From Porpolomopsis calyptriformis (taxonomy: Eukaryota; Basidiomycota; Agaricomycetes; Agaricales; Hygrophoraceae): a stretch of DNA of 64,000 nt. A model generated the notes under the pieces. It saw only the letters and a list, made by a program, of their open reading frames with translations. It did not search any database and had not been told where the DNA came from. Positions within the stretch are counted from its first letter, which is position 1; each line of letters starts with the position of its first letter. The DNA is taken from the NCBI GenBank assembly GCA_951640195.1, contig OX621166.1, positions 1,666,501-1,730,500 of the forward strand. The letters are read 5' to 3'. Shown here piece by piece: positions 52,541 through 63,930 of the stretch. Made by a program: the position numbers and the translations under genes.

Positions 52541-53795
52541 TTCTGGAGCCCACCGCGAGGGATTGTGCTCTAGTTGTATCATCTTTGGCTTGTTTCATTC
52601 ATTTTCCCTTCATTTTGCCAACTATGCACTTTTCAGTGTATCTCCACCCTCATTCTCTCTTCATTATCCTATCTCCCATCGTTTTCGACAATGCCCTATC
52701 ATCCCTGCACCTCAGCTCGCCTTTCCAGACCATCTGCACCACTGTTCAAGATGCCCATCTCAAGACATCATGACTATTTCCCAACTAGCTTTCAACGTCG
52801 ATCTTGCTCGCTTTCGCTTCGATTCTTACGATATTTACGTCACTCGATTCGCGTTTTCGAAGGCTTCCCAACGGTTCCCAGCTCATACGATTTGGCACAG
52901 TGGTTCAGCGGACTTCCGCGTTTCTTTGTTGTGGCACACCCGGATGATGACCTATCGATATCGATAGTTTGACAGCTCGTCCTTCGTTCACCTTTAGGTC
53001 ACGATAAGTCCCCTTTCGTCCCTTTTTAACGAGCCCGCTATCGCTCAGATACACCCCCTCGTCGTCGAAGAATGCCTTTGTCTTTGTGCCCCTCCCCCTA
53101 CATTTGCCTAATTTCGCTTTCGCTCGTTTCTCCACGTATCCCACGTCGCAAGCGTCCCCTTTGTTCGCCTCGTCGATAGCTTCAAAACGACCGCGCATAT
53201 GTAGGATTCCGTTCAGCGCTCACAGAGACTTCCTTTGGTTTTCCTTTTTTTGGACTAGATAGGATATGATTCGGCCATATCTCCAGATTGACGCCCCGGA
53301 TTCATCCGACCTTTGGATCATCACGACTCCTCGTTCGTACGTTTCCAACGACCCCAAGACCGTCCATATCCATCCACACGTTATCGACCAACGACATACC
53401 CATCCTCCTCCTCCCTCATTATCAGGCCGACCAATTTCGTGACTATTTCTCTACCGTTTCGGACCTTTAGATACTCGATCTAGAGCGTCTTCTCTAGCCC
53501 TTCACGGTCGCCTTATCCGCCTTCATCGATTTTACCTCCTTCATCGTCACTATGGTCATTTCTGCCGCTTTAGATTTTGGACCCCCATCTTGGCCAATCT
53601 GCTCATATTGCCCTCAATTTTGGCCCGTTTTCTTTATTTAAGTGCTTCGTTTGCACTCCCGGTCTTCGCCTCTCAGTTTCATCATCATGTCTTACTCGAC
53701 TTTCGATCGCTCGTCCTCAAATCTCACTTTTTCGACCATACCCTCTTCATTTCAACATTTTCTTCAACTAAATCTAATCTTTAGAAGCTACGAGG

Positions 53796-53918
53796 ATGGT
53801 TCGCAGTCCCCTTTCATTTGACTGGCCATCAGAGAATGGTTCGCAGTTCCCCCCCTATCGTTTGACTGGCCATCAGTGTATGGTTCGCAGTCCCCTATCG
53901 TTTGACTGACTATCTATC
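53796..53918 (+). repeat. Three-unit tandem repeat inside the LTR element
   Basis: Units start at 53796, 53836 and 53880, each beginning ATGGTTCGCAGT and containing TTGACTGGCCATCA or a variant. Periods are 40 and 44 bp. They lie close to the 3' LTR. Confidence 0.75.
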
Positions 53919-54000
53919 AAAGTTTCTTTTGTATATGGATTTCTTCGTTTGTATTTTGTATTGATGACTGAGGACAGTCATTATTTCAGTCCAGAGGAGA

Positions 54001-54173
54001 TGATACAACCCATTGGTCCTTTGGACTCCGATTCATGATTTGTATGTGTTGATGTTGATAGTGACTAGTTACAGTAGATGTGACATGTAACAACAGAAGA
54101 AGCCTTTGTATGCAACCACCACATTCCCTCTACTTGCACTTCTGGAGGGCTCAGGCCCAGCCCAGTCGTATCA
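54001..54173 (+). repeat. 3' LTR of the TRIM-like element
   Basis: A 173-bp direct repeat preceded by the purine run AGAGGAGA and followed by ACGT, which matches the base pairs just before the 5' LTR. Confidence 0.88.
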
Positions 54174-56939
54174 ACGTTTCGGTTGTGAGGTTCAGGGAGG
54201 AGACAATCAAAAACAGGGATTGCGCACTATTAAAAACAGTTAAGAGATTTGAAGACAGGAAAAACTACAGGACGCTGACTTGTAATAAGTCCTCATAGTC
54301 CTGTGCCACAAGTTTCTTCATTTCTGAGGCGTTTGTGCTGAAATGATGAATAGTGCTTTGACCAAATGTTGGAACTTGTCGAAATCTATAAGTCATTTAA
54401 GCCACTGAGAAACAGCTCTATGATAAACCATACCTGCAATCTAACTCCATCACCAGCTGACCAGCTGGAGCAGCAGCATGTAAGACTCGTAAGAGATGAG
54501 TGAAAACGGCTTTCCAAATGCCCAGTTCAAACTCATGCATCAAGTCAACGACAAGCATCTGAAACGGATTAACCCCCAAAGGGCCAAGCTTCTCACCAAA
54601 AATGTTCTGTAACCCATTTTAGATATTAATGCCGGCTAATATAGTAAAACTCACCAAAGTAGGGACCAAGGATTGAGGTTTAAGAAGCCGCTCAACAGTG
54701 ACACTGGTTATGCCATAACCGAGCTTGTAAATGAAATCTCAAGCGTTTGATATCAGATGGCAGCTGTATGACCGTGCATTCATAATATGAAGTTTGGCAT
54801 CCTGTAAGAATCCAAGTTTGTTGATCCAGTCCTTGGTTACCAGGCAGCGAGGGCAAGGGCAGAGCCCTTTGTCTCGTAAAGCTGCAATCAGCATTCTGCA
54901 ACAGTGCGCAAGTTAGATAAAAAGTCAGTAGATGATATGCACAAATCTTACTTTTCAGGATAGTTGGCTGAGTATGTGAAGATGCGAGGGTAGAAACATC
55001 ATACTGTGCCATCAAAACAGGTGGACACGAACCCATGCTCATGTGTGAACATGAAGTAGTCATCGAGCAACAGGTCCCACACCTTCTGCATGAGCTCCCG
55101 ATGGCAATGGGTTACCACTGCTGCTTTATGGCTACCTGCGGAGATGAAGTCGTTGATGTAATCTGGTAGCTAGGGGCTGTGCATGGATATAAGTTCAAGG
55201 TTGGCAAAGGAATTGAGACTCACAGAGGGTATATAAGCAATATAGTGGGATGCTCCAGAACCAGGCTTGGTACGCAAGTATTTTGATAGGTTGGCGAAAT
55301 AGAGATAAAGTGGCCAAACTTTTGCTGTTCCAAAGTTTGCGAGATGTGTAGAGTCCGACCAAAACATCAGACCTAGCACGACCTTCTCCAGCTCACATCC
55401 AGGCTTGTTTGGTTGGTTTTGGAGCTTTGTATGGATTTCTAAGAATGCGTCTGAGGTGTAGACTTCATTGTAACACTGTTCTTCAGAGTCAGAACCAGTC
55501 TTCTGGAATCTTTTGAAGGGTGAAAAGTGGAAATGAGAGGCGATGGGATCCATTAGTGCAGCTTTCAACACATCCAGAAGGGATTGATGGTGAAGACATG
55601 GAACTATGAAGGGCTGACCTACGCCTGTAGGGTCTTTGTTGCAGGTCGGAATGGATATTTGCACGGGAGTCTCATGCCAACCATCACTGGAAAACAGTGA
55701 GTCTTGTGTTTCTGATAAGTCAAATCGCTGATACTTGCGGTAGGCATTGAAACAGGAAAGATCAGCCAGATTGAAATCCGGTGCTCCAATGACTTCATTT
55801 GCTAGGTGATTCAGCTCGATCTGTGACTTCTGAGTGCTGCCCGTAGTCGCCCACTCCATGAATCGATAGAGAGACATATTAGCAAATGGCCATGGAGGTT
55901 GATAGATCGCGCCATTGCTGTCTAGCTGCCTGTTGGCTATGTTGACTTTGTGCAGGTGAGGTTGGTCAGGTGAACAGGGTATGGAATGGTCAGAAAGATA
56001 TTTAAGAGGCACAAATGAGTCTGGGTCATATAATGGATGGTAGGGATATTCTTGAAGGAGCCGAAAGCAATTTATTCCAGTACGAAAACTATCTTGGATA
56101 TGCTGAATGGTGTTTTGGATAATAGGCGATGTAGGTAATGCAATTGAAGTGATGGGTGCTGGTCCCTCTGGTGGAACATCGAGATACCTGACTGGAAGGC
56201 AGTAGTTTCGCCTGGGTCTGCCAGTTGAGGTTAGGGCGGGGGGTGAAGGTGGCGGATCAAATGGTGTTGGAGAAACCTCAATATCTTGATTTTTCAAACT
56301 TGTTTGCAGTATCGAACCTGATGCACCCTGCAACTGAGAGTGTAAGAAAAATGATGAGAATGCAACTTCATGGCCAACGCACCAATTCCTCTCCCTTGTC
56401 TCCTAATGCTTTGGCTACCCCATTTCTCCGCTTACGCTTTGTTTGCAGAATCTGTCTCCACTTGGCGAGTACGACTGCCTGATAACACCTGAAAATAAGG
56501 CATGTATGGTGATGTTTCGCGAGTCCATGTTGCGTTTCAAATACCTGTGTACAGCTTTGACAGCAGAGGTAAGTAGTCATAGGAAGGCTAAAAATACAAA
56601 GTAGACATAGAAGCCGCACACCTGAGGCCCTGATAAATGTTAGTAGATGGAACACTTCCAATAACGATCTAACCTGGAACACTGAGCAAAAATAGGTGGT
56701 CAAAGTGAATTGCTAGGTACCATGGATAATTGTTGGAAATAATTGCGGAATCAGTTCGATCAATTGACTGAACAATTTTTGCTGGAGATCCACCTTGGAT
56801 TCTTGCCATGAATTGTCATATTGTCTTACTATTTAACCTCAGTAAAAGTATTTCATAGACTCAAGTTCTTGACCATGCAACCGATGTACCTTCACTAAAT
56901 TTTCTTGCCTGCACTGCTCCCTGTCTCACAAGTGATGAA

Positions 56940-57760
56940 TCCGAATTAACCCATTCGCAACTCTGAGATTGATAGGTGGATTGAGGCAAACAAGGATGAT
57001 GCCTTCAGTTTTGATGTCCTATCGCCTGGGCATTTATCAATCCTCGACACGCCATCTGACCAGGTGTTGTGTTTTGTCACGCTTATTGTTCATGAAGTGC
57101 GCACATTTTCTTCTCAGTATGACATGACAAATCTGAATCATCCTTGCAGCTATGAGACATTATTTATCTTAACAAGATCTACCTCTATACCCTGTTCATT
57201 TCAGCTGATGTCCCAGAGTCGTCTGGCATCAATTATAAATTCCTCACGAGCCCTCTCGCGGCTTTAGCTTCCTTCCAAGGCCTCAACACAGATCCCCTCA
57301 CACCAAAATGGACCCGCATGTGTGCCAAACACCCGATTTTGTTCAGACAACCACGAGGAGTGATGGCCGAAGTGTTTTCAGCACTTGCCTGGTGGGGTGA
57401 TAATCATTTTATAGTATGCTTTGGTCATTTGTCTGACCCTTTGCAAATTGAGCAATTTTCTGTGTACAGGATGCCCTCTCCTTTAGCCTGGTCGAATGGG
57501 CTGTTACAGTTGCAGTGAGTAACTAAATTCTGGCTACTCGTTGATGTTTATTATCTTGGATTAGAACGGCACCCCTGCAGAGACCAAGCACCTTATACCC
57601 CCCATTTATCTCCCATCTACTCCTCGACGCCCTTCTCAGCTCATCAGTCATGGCACGCCTGCTCGGGAACGTACCCTCTTGTATGATGAATCCACTGACG
57701 AATTCACCAATGTCGACAGTTCGCCGAGCCCCCCTGGATCGGGACGTATGTAGTAATATC
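56940..57760 (+). pseudogene. Fragment of an unrecognised gene
   Basis: Readable peptide pieces on the plus strand look protein-like and are bounded by plausible splice sites: RWIEANKDDAFSFDVLSPGH, then after CATTTCAG ADVPESSGINYKFLTSPLAA, KHPILFRQPRGVMAEVFSAL, DALSFSLVEWAVTVA, and in a later frame RERTLLYDESTDEFTNVDSS. No start codon, no complete frame and no known domain were found. It may be a remnant of another mobile element or a decayed host gene next to the Plavaka copy. The strand and boundaries are approximate. Confidence 0.3.
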
Positions 57761-58771
57761 TATGTTCCCTGTTGTCTACAAAGTATGGTTTGTTATGAAG
57801 CACCCAAAGTGCCCATCGTGTGTATTGAATATAAATGCATGTGAAATGCAATTCAACGTCGATGATAAAACTTTTGAGAACGGTTTCTTCATTTGCAACA
57901 ATGTATGCTTTCACTTTTAAGCTTGAATTCTGTATGAGGTTTATGCTGAACATCCAGGGATTGGATTATCCAGATACGTGGTACTCTCCGCTCCAACTAA
58001 ACTTCCTCAAGTTGGCTTTTCGCCTTGCCTCAATGATGTTTTGTGCTTCTCAAATCTTATTTTACTTGATATTTTCCTGGACCGACTTTCCGCCAAGTGT
58101 TGCCTTCCATCTTGATGCTGGGATGACTGCCAACATGGTGAAATACCAGGGATGAAAGGAGGGGATACAGCTCGCTAGTCCGAGACCTGCAGTCCTGTTG
58201 ACAGAGGTGCGCTTTATTCCACCCAACCTAATCCACCCAGTTTGCTGATAAGCCTACAATGGGGCATGGCAGTGTGATGTACGTTCCTTGTACAAAGCAT
58301 CCTAGATAACAGGGTAGTCAACACTCAGGCCTACTGCTTTCCTCTGCTATGCCATAATGAATCCTTGGGACACCATCACCTCGAGAGCCCTAGAGACCGG
58401 TAAGCATTTCTGATATTGTAACATCTACTAAGCGTTAATTTGTGCATCTCACCCTCTTGCAGGGTTTTACTAGCGCGGCTGCATATTCTAGATCAGGGAA
58501 TCGGCCAAGCCTGTTCTGTCATGGATCATATACGTTTCTCAGCTATTCTCTGTTGAGGAGCTTCAACATATTCTCACCTTCCTCCAACACGACCCAAATC
58601 AACCTGCACATTCTTGTCTTCGAATGGAAGTTGACTTCTGTGCGTGCCTGACTAGTCTTGATGGACAAGCAACACTAAGTCTTTTGCCTTGCTGGTGACT
58701 GGAACTGATGTTAATGTATTCGATATTCATTCTACACAGACTATACAATACAACAATAACTTACAGCTGCC
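57761..58771. other. Low-coding, decaying region
   Basis: Scattered open pieces occur (for example DQGIGQACSVMDHIRFSAIL followed one base out of frame by SVEELQHILTFLQHDPNQP at 58480-58640). The shift suggests a broken gene, but no family could be assigned. The remainder shows no feature. Confidence 0.25.
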
Positions 58772-59035
58772 TTCATATGTGGCTGGGAGTTGGCCTGAGG
58801 TAGTTATGAAGCTACTGCTCACTCTGGATGCCATTCATATAGATTCGAAGGATGAGTATAGTGGGATACCACTTTCTGTGCGGCTGGGAGTTGACTTGAG
58901 GCAGTTGTGAAGCTACTGCTCGCCTGGGACAATGCACACCCAGACTGGAAGGGTGCGTCTTCTTATGTGGCTCGGATTTGACGCGAGGTATCCATGTAGC
59001 TGCTACCGGCCCTGGGTGCTCAAAAGACAAGATCA
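58772..59035 (+). repeat. Three-copy degenerate tandem repeat (about 90-100 bp units)
   Basis: Units carry the core GTGGCTGGGAGTTGGCCTGA or variants beginning at 58781, 58882 and 58969, followed by GAAGCTACTGCTC-like sequence. Spacings are 101 and 87 bp. The third copy is the most diverged. Confidence 0.6.
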
Positions 59036-59522
59036 TTAAATGCCTGTTTCATGCGCAATTTTGAGTACACTTACAAGGGTACAGTCTAGCGTTTCTTTTG
59101 AAAACTCTATTGTACAAGGCTCTTTCTGATTATTTTCTCCTTTTTCTGGTATCTGCAGCTAGCTTGATTCAACTGGATTTCTCGATTCCGTCCACATCGG
59201 GAGAATACGGGACTATAGTTGGACGTGGAACACGGCAACATTCAAAAGAAGCGGTGAACATTTGAGCTGTTCAGTTTCAGGGACCCGGTGGAGATCTATT
59301 GAATCGAGAGGGGATTACTGGTGCCATGGCTTTCACAGAATATTGAACCGATTATTCAAATGAAAAAGGCAAGGGCCAGTTCAACAAAATAATAGCTGCA
59401 GTGATCTCTCAAGTTGCCAACAAGGCTTTTGACATCTACAATTTTATTCTGTGGTTGGCTATTCACTGTTCTTTTAAATTCCAGGCAGTTCCGAATGGCT
59501 TTCCCTGGATATCAACCCCACA

Positions 59523-61539
59523 ATGGCCTCTTACCTCTACATGGTTCCTCACAATGTCTTGACCCACATTGTGTTTCTCTCTGCCTCATCCAATATCTTC
59601 AAACCCCCAACCAACATCCTTCGTCTTTCACTGTCCAGTCACAGGATTTACAATACGTTATCCCCTCAATCTTGTCCTCATCTGTATGCAGACCTTTACC
59701 GCATGCACTTCGACATCACCGCCCCCATCCGTAGATTCTGTTCACCTGGTGCATTGACGTCATCCTCGCTGTGTGCAGAATTTGTACAAAGATGTTGCGT
59801 CTTGCAGCGCATTCGTCGTCGTGATATGTCAAGTAAGAATCTGGCACAGGATCTATTCACCATTTACATGATGATTCTCGAGAGCGATGGGCTCAATGAA
59901 ATGCAGCTTACCGTTGCAGGGTTCTCTCGATATATTGCCATGCTTCTCTAGACCTGCCTACTTCACTCGGATGTAAATAATCTGCTTGCCAATGAGATCG
60001 CTTCCTTGGCTATCTCTTTATTATGCCTTACTCTATCTCGAGGTTTGTTTCCATTAACCACAGCTTCTCCTGTTATCTTATTCCTTGACTATGTAGAGGA
60101 AATCACAAACCAAGGGGTTCGAGAACGAGATGAAATATGCAATCTGATTCATCCCTTCGCAGTCATGAGATCGAAGGTAAATGTCGTACTCAGCGCAACT
60201 GTTACTTTTTATAACGCATCTTTCTGCAGGTCTCTTGCCTCACTATATCCCGCGGCGAAACTAGTCGGAGAGAGCAGTGGTCTTGGCTAGCGGCTTCCAG
60301 TAGCCCGATTATCCTTGGCCCACCCAGTGGTCTCAAAGTCATATATTATTCACAACTGTTGACCCCTGCATGGCCGAATATCACATTAGCCTCAGTGATT
60401 CTCACTTTCGCTCTCAATGAGGCCCAAACGCTTCAAATGCCAAGTCACCTTCCATCAGCCTGTGTTGTGGCTGATGCTACCCAGTGTGTTGGCCCCACTT
60501 GGGAGGATTATTGCACATTGGCAAGCTACCGAACCTTCTTGGTTGGTGACACTGCACCACCCCCCCAACCTGATTGTACATTTGTCCTCGATTCCATGGA
60601 TACTTTGCGGAGTTGGGTTCACGACCAGGACTTTTCCCAGATGGCTCAAGTTCTTGACCCATGCTATGATCTTTTTTCTTCGGAGATTTCTGCCTATGTT
60701 CCTGGCACACTTAGCGGCCTTTGGGAAGGAGCATGGATGGTAAGCGGTTATGTGCGTGTCCCATCCTGCTTTCTGTTGACGCGCGCTTCGCCTAGCAAGC
60801 TTCCTTTGGATCCTCGACCTCACCGGCGCGGATGCTGGGATTTTTATGCCGCCAGCCGATGCAGTGTTTCTTGCGTGAACACTTGTGTTTTGTCCCCAAT
60901 GTTCCCCTGCCAAGTGGTGGGCATCTGGCAGCCGATGATAACGTATAGGGTCTCCTCCCACATCAACTAACTGAAACTGATGTGAGTGGGTCCCCTTTAA
61001 TAATAATGCCGCCTTGTTATTCATTTTTGCCCAATCTTAGGAGGGGTTCGATCTCGATGTGCATGTGCCTGGCCCCTCCCGCCAGTTCTGTTATGAACCA
61101 TTCCTAGCACCATCTTCTAGCAATGCACCTGACGCCCATAGAAGCCAGCAGGCACTGTTGGACATTGTTCTTAGAGGGGAGGTGAATATGCTTATTGTTC
61201 TGTTTCACACCAGTTGAACAATTTTGGACCAGACATTGCCCAAACATGATAAGGCTTGGGGAGCTTACAGATTTGTGGGCCGAGTCCATCTTCAAGATAG
61301 ATTGATAGTACTCAAGAGGGAACCTGTTCATGTACATCTATTCACTATGTTTCTGTTTGGAACTGACGGGCATGTTGCAGAAGAGTGATGGCGACAATGG
61401 TTTCGGGACATGGATCTTCGAAGGTTACTTGCATTCCAGGGGAACCCTTGCCGGGAGGTGGTACTTAAACAGTATATCTGATTATTGTAGTATCGAGGGA
61501 AGCTTCTGTATGATGAAACACAGCAAGTGGCGGGGATGA
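59523..61539 (+). pseudogene. Agaricomycete F-box-like family gene, disrupted
   Basis: Starts with VPHNVLTHIVFLSASSNIFK and continues NILRLSLSSHRIYNTLSPQS, CPHLYADLYRMHFDITAPIR and RFCSPGALTSSSLCAEFVQR. LFTIYMMILESDGLNEMQL follows. After introns come LGPPSGLKVIYYSQLLTPAW and LTFALNEAQTLQMPSHLPSA, then FDLDVHVPGPSRQFCYEPFL, HDKAWGAYRFVGRVHLQDRL and FGTWIFEGYLHSRGTLAGRW. The layout (helical N-terminus, then a C-terminal '(A)W-x-x-F/Y-RF-x-GRV...G(T)W-F-GY' part) recalls a large, uncharacterised F-box-like family in mushrooms. A TAG at 59949-59951 interrupts clear homology-like reading, with no intron able to remove it, and another disruption near 60880-60960 is likely. Family assignment is from memory of the pattern and moderately certain. 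Confidence 0.5.
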
Positions 61540-62283
61540 TGTGCTCTGGTGTTCTCTGGATGTGGTTTACTCACAGGGATCGTTGGCTTACACACTGTAT
61601 TTTGAGTATAGATGGAAGATGTAATATTAGCTTGTACAGTACTACACTGAAGGAAGGATCACAGGGCAATGCATCCAGACAAGTGTAAAATGATGTGCTA
61701 GACATGGATAACAAACGATGGGATTTGGGTACATGTTTATGCCCTCCAACAGAACTTGGGCATGCTTGAGCAGACCTTGAGTATCTTCACTCAGATTATG
61801 CAAAGGCCGTGAGAGTCGCGATTGTGAAATTGGATTGGGCCAATGAGACAATATCAGTGAACTGAGTCCAAATGTGCCCCGTGAGAGAGGGGTATGGATG
61901 AGTGCTTCAAATGCAATCACCGATAGAGAGAACATGAGGGAGGGTTTTCATTAATTCCAAGGATGGGTTAGGTAGATTGCTTCGCACCATCCACGCTTGT
62001 TCTCTGTTGAAGCTCGAGTGGCAGCAATGAGGTTCTCCGCCAAATTCAAGAGGCGACGACATCAAAAGGGGGCAACACTTTTAGGATTATATGTTCATAT
62101 TGTGATGAAGGTGTGTATATCCTACCCCTACTTGGCCCAAGGCCCCATAATGTTTTCCTTGTTCACTCCATATTTTCTGCCAGTTTGCCTGCAATAAATC
62201 TGGCGAAGCCTTTTGAAGTAAATGTTTGATGCATTTTGAACCAACTCCTGGCTGAATCCAGCATTCACAACTGCCTGTAAGTA
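61540..62283. other. No supported feature
   Basis: This is 740 bp between two broken genes. Open frames of 60-100 codons exist on both strands but show no motif or splice logic. The region is moderately AT-rich. Confidence 0.3.
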
Positions 62284-63307
62284 TCAGTCATCCCTCAGCT
62301 GTGTAAACTGAAAGAAGGCGTTGGGTTGACTCACCAGTACAGTACAGACCGCGACTACAAGGGCTTCAACAAACTCATGATTGTCAGCATGTGCTGCCAA
62401 TTTATTCCAATTTGGACTGTATAACTTCTTCCCATCTTTACTAACCCATTCAGTATCCCCAACCTTCAAGATATCAGGTAGGATGATTGATGTTCCTCGC
62501 TTTCATTGCCGGTTCTTATTTTCTGTGTGCAGGATAGGTTGGAGATCCGCCCCAACCAGGAGGAGCACTTCATCCTTTACGATGGTCTATAGGGTGCCAT
62601 GTATATTAGCAAGTGACTTTGCCGATTGGATAACTTGACAAACACTAAGTGAGCAGCTGTCTTTAGAGTAGGGCCTGAGGGCCTGTCGGCTCAGAGCTGC
62701 TCGTTTCTGTACAGCTGGCAATATGGGCTTGACATCCACGTCAAGTTGCCTGGCCACCTTGGGGTTCTCATTGCGGATCGATAATCACCCATTTCTGCTT
62801 CCCTGGAAAGCGCCAACCCCAAAATCTATTTCGGCAGTTGCTGGTGTGGTGAGAAACTCCCCAAATGCATTCGTATGGCTCTGTCAGATGACGTGAGTCT
62901 TATTCAGGTATGTCCCCAGAAGATTACCTTTATGTCGACCTTAAAGTTATCAGGAACACCTTGATCAAAGGGCTCAACGTATTGCTTGATGTCTTGATGG
63001 CCTAGTCCGCCATTATGGATTGGGACAATACCTTGATTGAGTGGGGCTGGATCAAACACGGCTAACCACTTATCAGTCGAATTCTAAGGTTGATGGTAAG
63101 GTTAGTTGTTGTCTAGAATGAATTAGTACTGATGAAGAGTTCATTCTGTGGGCTTGCAGAAGCACTCATATCATTGGCAACATCTAGGTAGGTGCTGTCG
63201 ATGCCATTACTGAATGCAAATGATTGCAGGATCCAAAGCCCATCGTCATCGAAGAAGTTATTGCTTGTATAGATGATCTGCCTCATACTTGAGTGATCTA
63301 TCGACAT
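62284..63307 (-). pseudogene. Unrecognised gene, interrupted by a nonsense codon
   Basis: From ATG 63307, reading QIIYTSNNFFDDDGLWILQS, IDSTYLDVANDMSASASPQN; a clean intron then joins LFI to NSTDKWLAVFDPAPLNQG. PIHNGGLGHQDIKQYVEPFD and a second intron lead to SHTNAFGEFLTTPATAEID. LSIRNENPKVARQLDVDVKP, KRAALSRQALRPYSKDSCSL and TIVKDEVLLLVGADLQPI follow, ending near WNKLAAHADNHEFVEALVV. An in-frame TGA at 62785-62787 breaks it where a Trp would read through. The composition is soluble and globular, with no signal peptide and no domain I can name. The frame and introns look real, so it is probably a recently inactivated or misread gene. Confidence 0.45.
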
Positions 63308-63930
63308 GCAGGAGGGATAACACAGGGTTGTGGGTATTCATGGTGAGGTACCGTTGTTTTAAATCTCTCAAGATCAGTGAATTTGGCCATTGTTTTTTTT
63401 TCAGGGGTGATTATGTTAATTGCGCCGCGCTAGCCTGTCAAAAAAAAAAAATGGAGTTGCATAATTTCTCTGTCATTTACAGGCTATACATCCATTACTG
63501 TTGTGGGATCAATATCACAATGGTCTAGTCCAAACGGGTGCGATCGCGTGTGTGTCATATTAAACAACGCCCTCCGCCTACGTGAGTACCCCAAGGTTAC
63601 TAATTTTTCCTTTAAATTTCGGCCTCCTGGGCATTAGGGAAAATCTCCTTGCTGAGTAGTTACCCGCCAAATGCGAATGCAAGTTACACAAAGCTGATGA
63701 GTACACGACGGCATTGTTATTATTTGTATACCTTGTATACCGCCGTCAGTTATTTGTACCATGAATTCTTGTCAATAATTCATTATCTCAATTCCTATCG
63801 ATAATTCATTGTCTGAATTCCTCAGTGACTGCGCTCAAACCCTGTATAACAGCTCTATCTGCATTTCTGAGGTGAGGGACACTTTCATGTTTGCTTTCTT
63901 TCTTAACCTCTCTAACACTCTTCGAGTTGC
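63308..63930. other. Intergenic, no supported gene
   Basis: Contains a T/A-rich stretch with a run of A at 63440-63451 and a two-copy 26-bp repeat (63772-63823). Otherwise no feature is seen. Confidence 0.35.
63772..63823 (+). repeat. 26-bp tandem duplication, two copies
   Basis: Units 63772-63797 and 63798-63823 read TCAATAATTCATTATCTCAA... and TCGATAATTCATTGTCTGAA..., differing at a few positions, mostly transitions. Confidence 0.7.

Larger units (their letters stand above)
52367..54173. mobile_element. Short non-autonomous LTR element (TRIM-like) inserted in the Plavaka gene
   Basis: Two direct repeats (52367-52540 and 54001-54173) start TGATAC and end GTATCA. They differ by one or two positions in about 174 bp. 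The flanks share ACGT on both sides (target-site duplication). A TGG starting 3 bp inside the left repeat (52544, TGGAGCCCACCGCGAGG) suits a tRNA primer-binding site. The purine run AGAGGAGA abuts the right repeat, as a polypurine tract would, which orients the element on the plus strand. The 1,460-bp interior has no gag, protease, reverse transcriptase or integrase frame. Removing the element and one ACGT rejoins the transposase frame (PEPHNRN to VLTLLYRLAEWHA). It is probably mobilised by an unrelated autonomous relative. Confidence 0.88.
50579..56580 (-). pseudogene. Plavaka-family DNA transposase, degenerate and interrupted
   Basis: The N-terminal zinc finger from 56580 (YLCCQSCTQVFETQHGLAKHHHTC) is followed by a long exon with FHFSPFKRFQKTGSDSEEQC, VYTSDAFLEIHTKLQNQP, VVLGLMFWSDSTHLANFGTA and VWPLYLYFANLSKYLR. 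Then come LRDKGLCPCPRCLV, VVDLMHEFELGIWKAVFTHL, ALGRELRMFQNITCKAFDTV and YVHTICLFGTTDSYSTQ. ELEHRRVKWLYGRTNKNQ, LKDHLLAHLLNLVYDGDE, VQHVEFLWVRWFGTVEG and YMRHRGGGIGHKET complete it. This order matches Plavaka (CACTA-related) transposases of mushroom genomes. In-frame TGA codons sit at 54999-55001 and 51195-51197, and the LTR element at 52367-54173 splits one exon. It cannot encode a full protein now. Element termini were not found. Confidence 0.9.

Noticed and set aside
52446..52972. Plus-strand open frames inside the LTR element as gag or other coding sequence
   Set aside because: The frames overlap LTR sequence, show no retroviral-type motif and resemble chance frames in pyrimidine-rich DNA.
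52367..54173. The 174-bp repeats as terminal repeats of the Plavaka transposon
   Set aside because: They are direct rather than inverted, lie in the middle of the transposase, carry TG/CA ends with their own ACGT duplication, and their removal repairs the frame.
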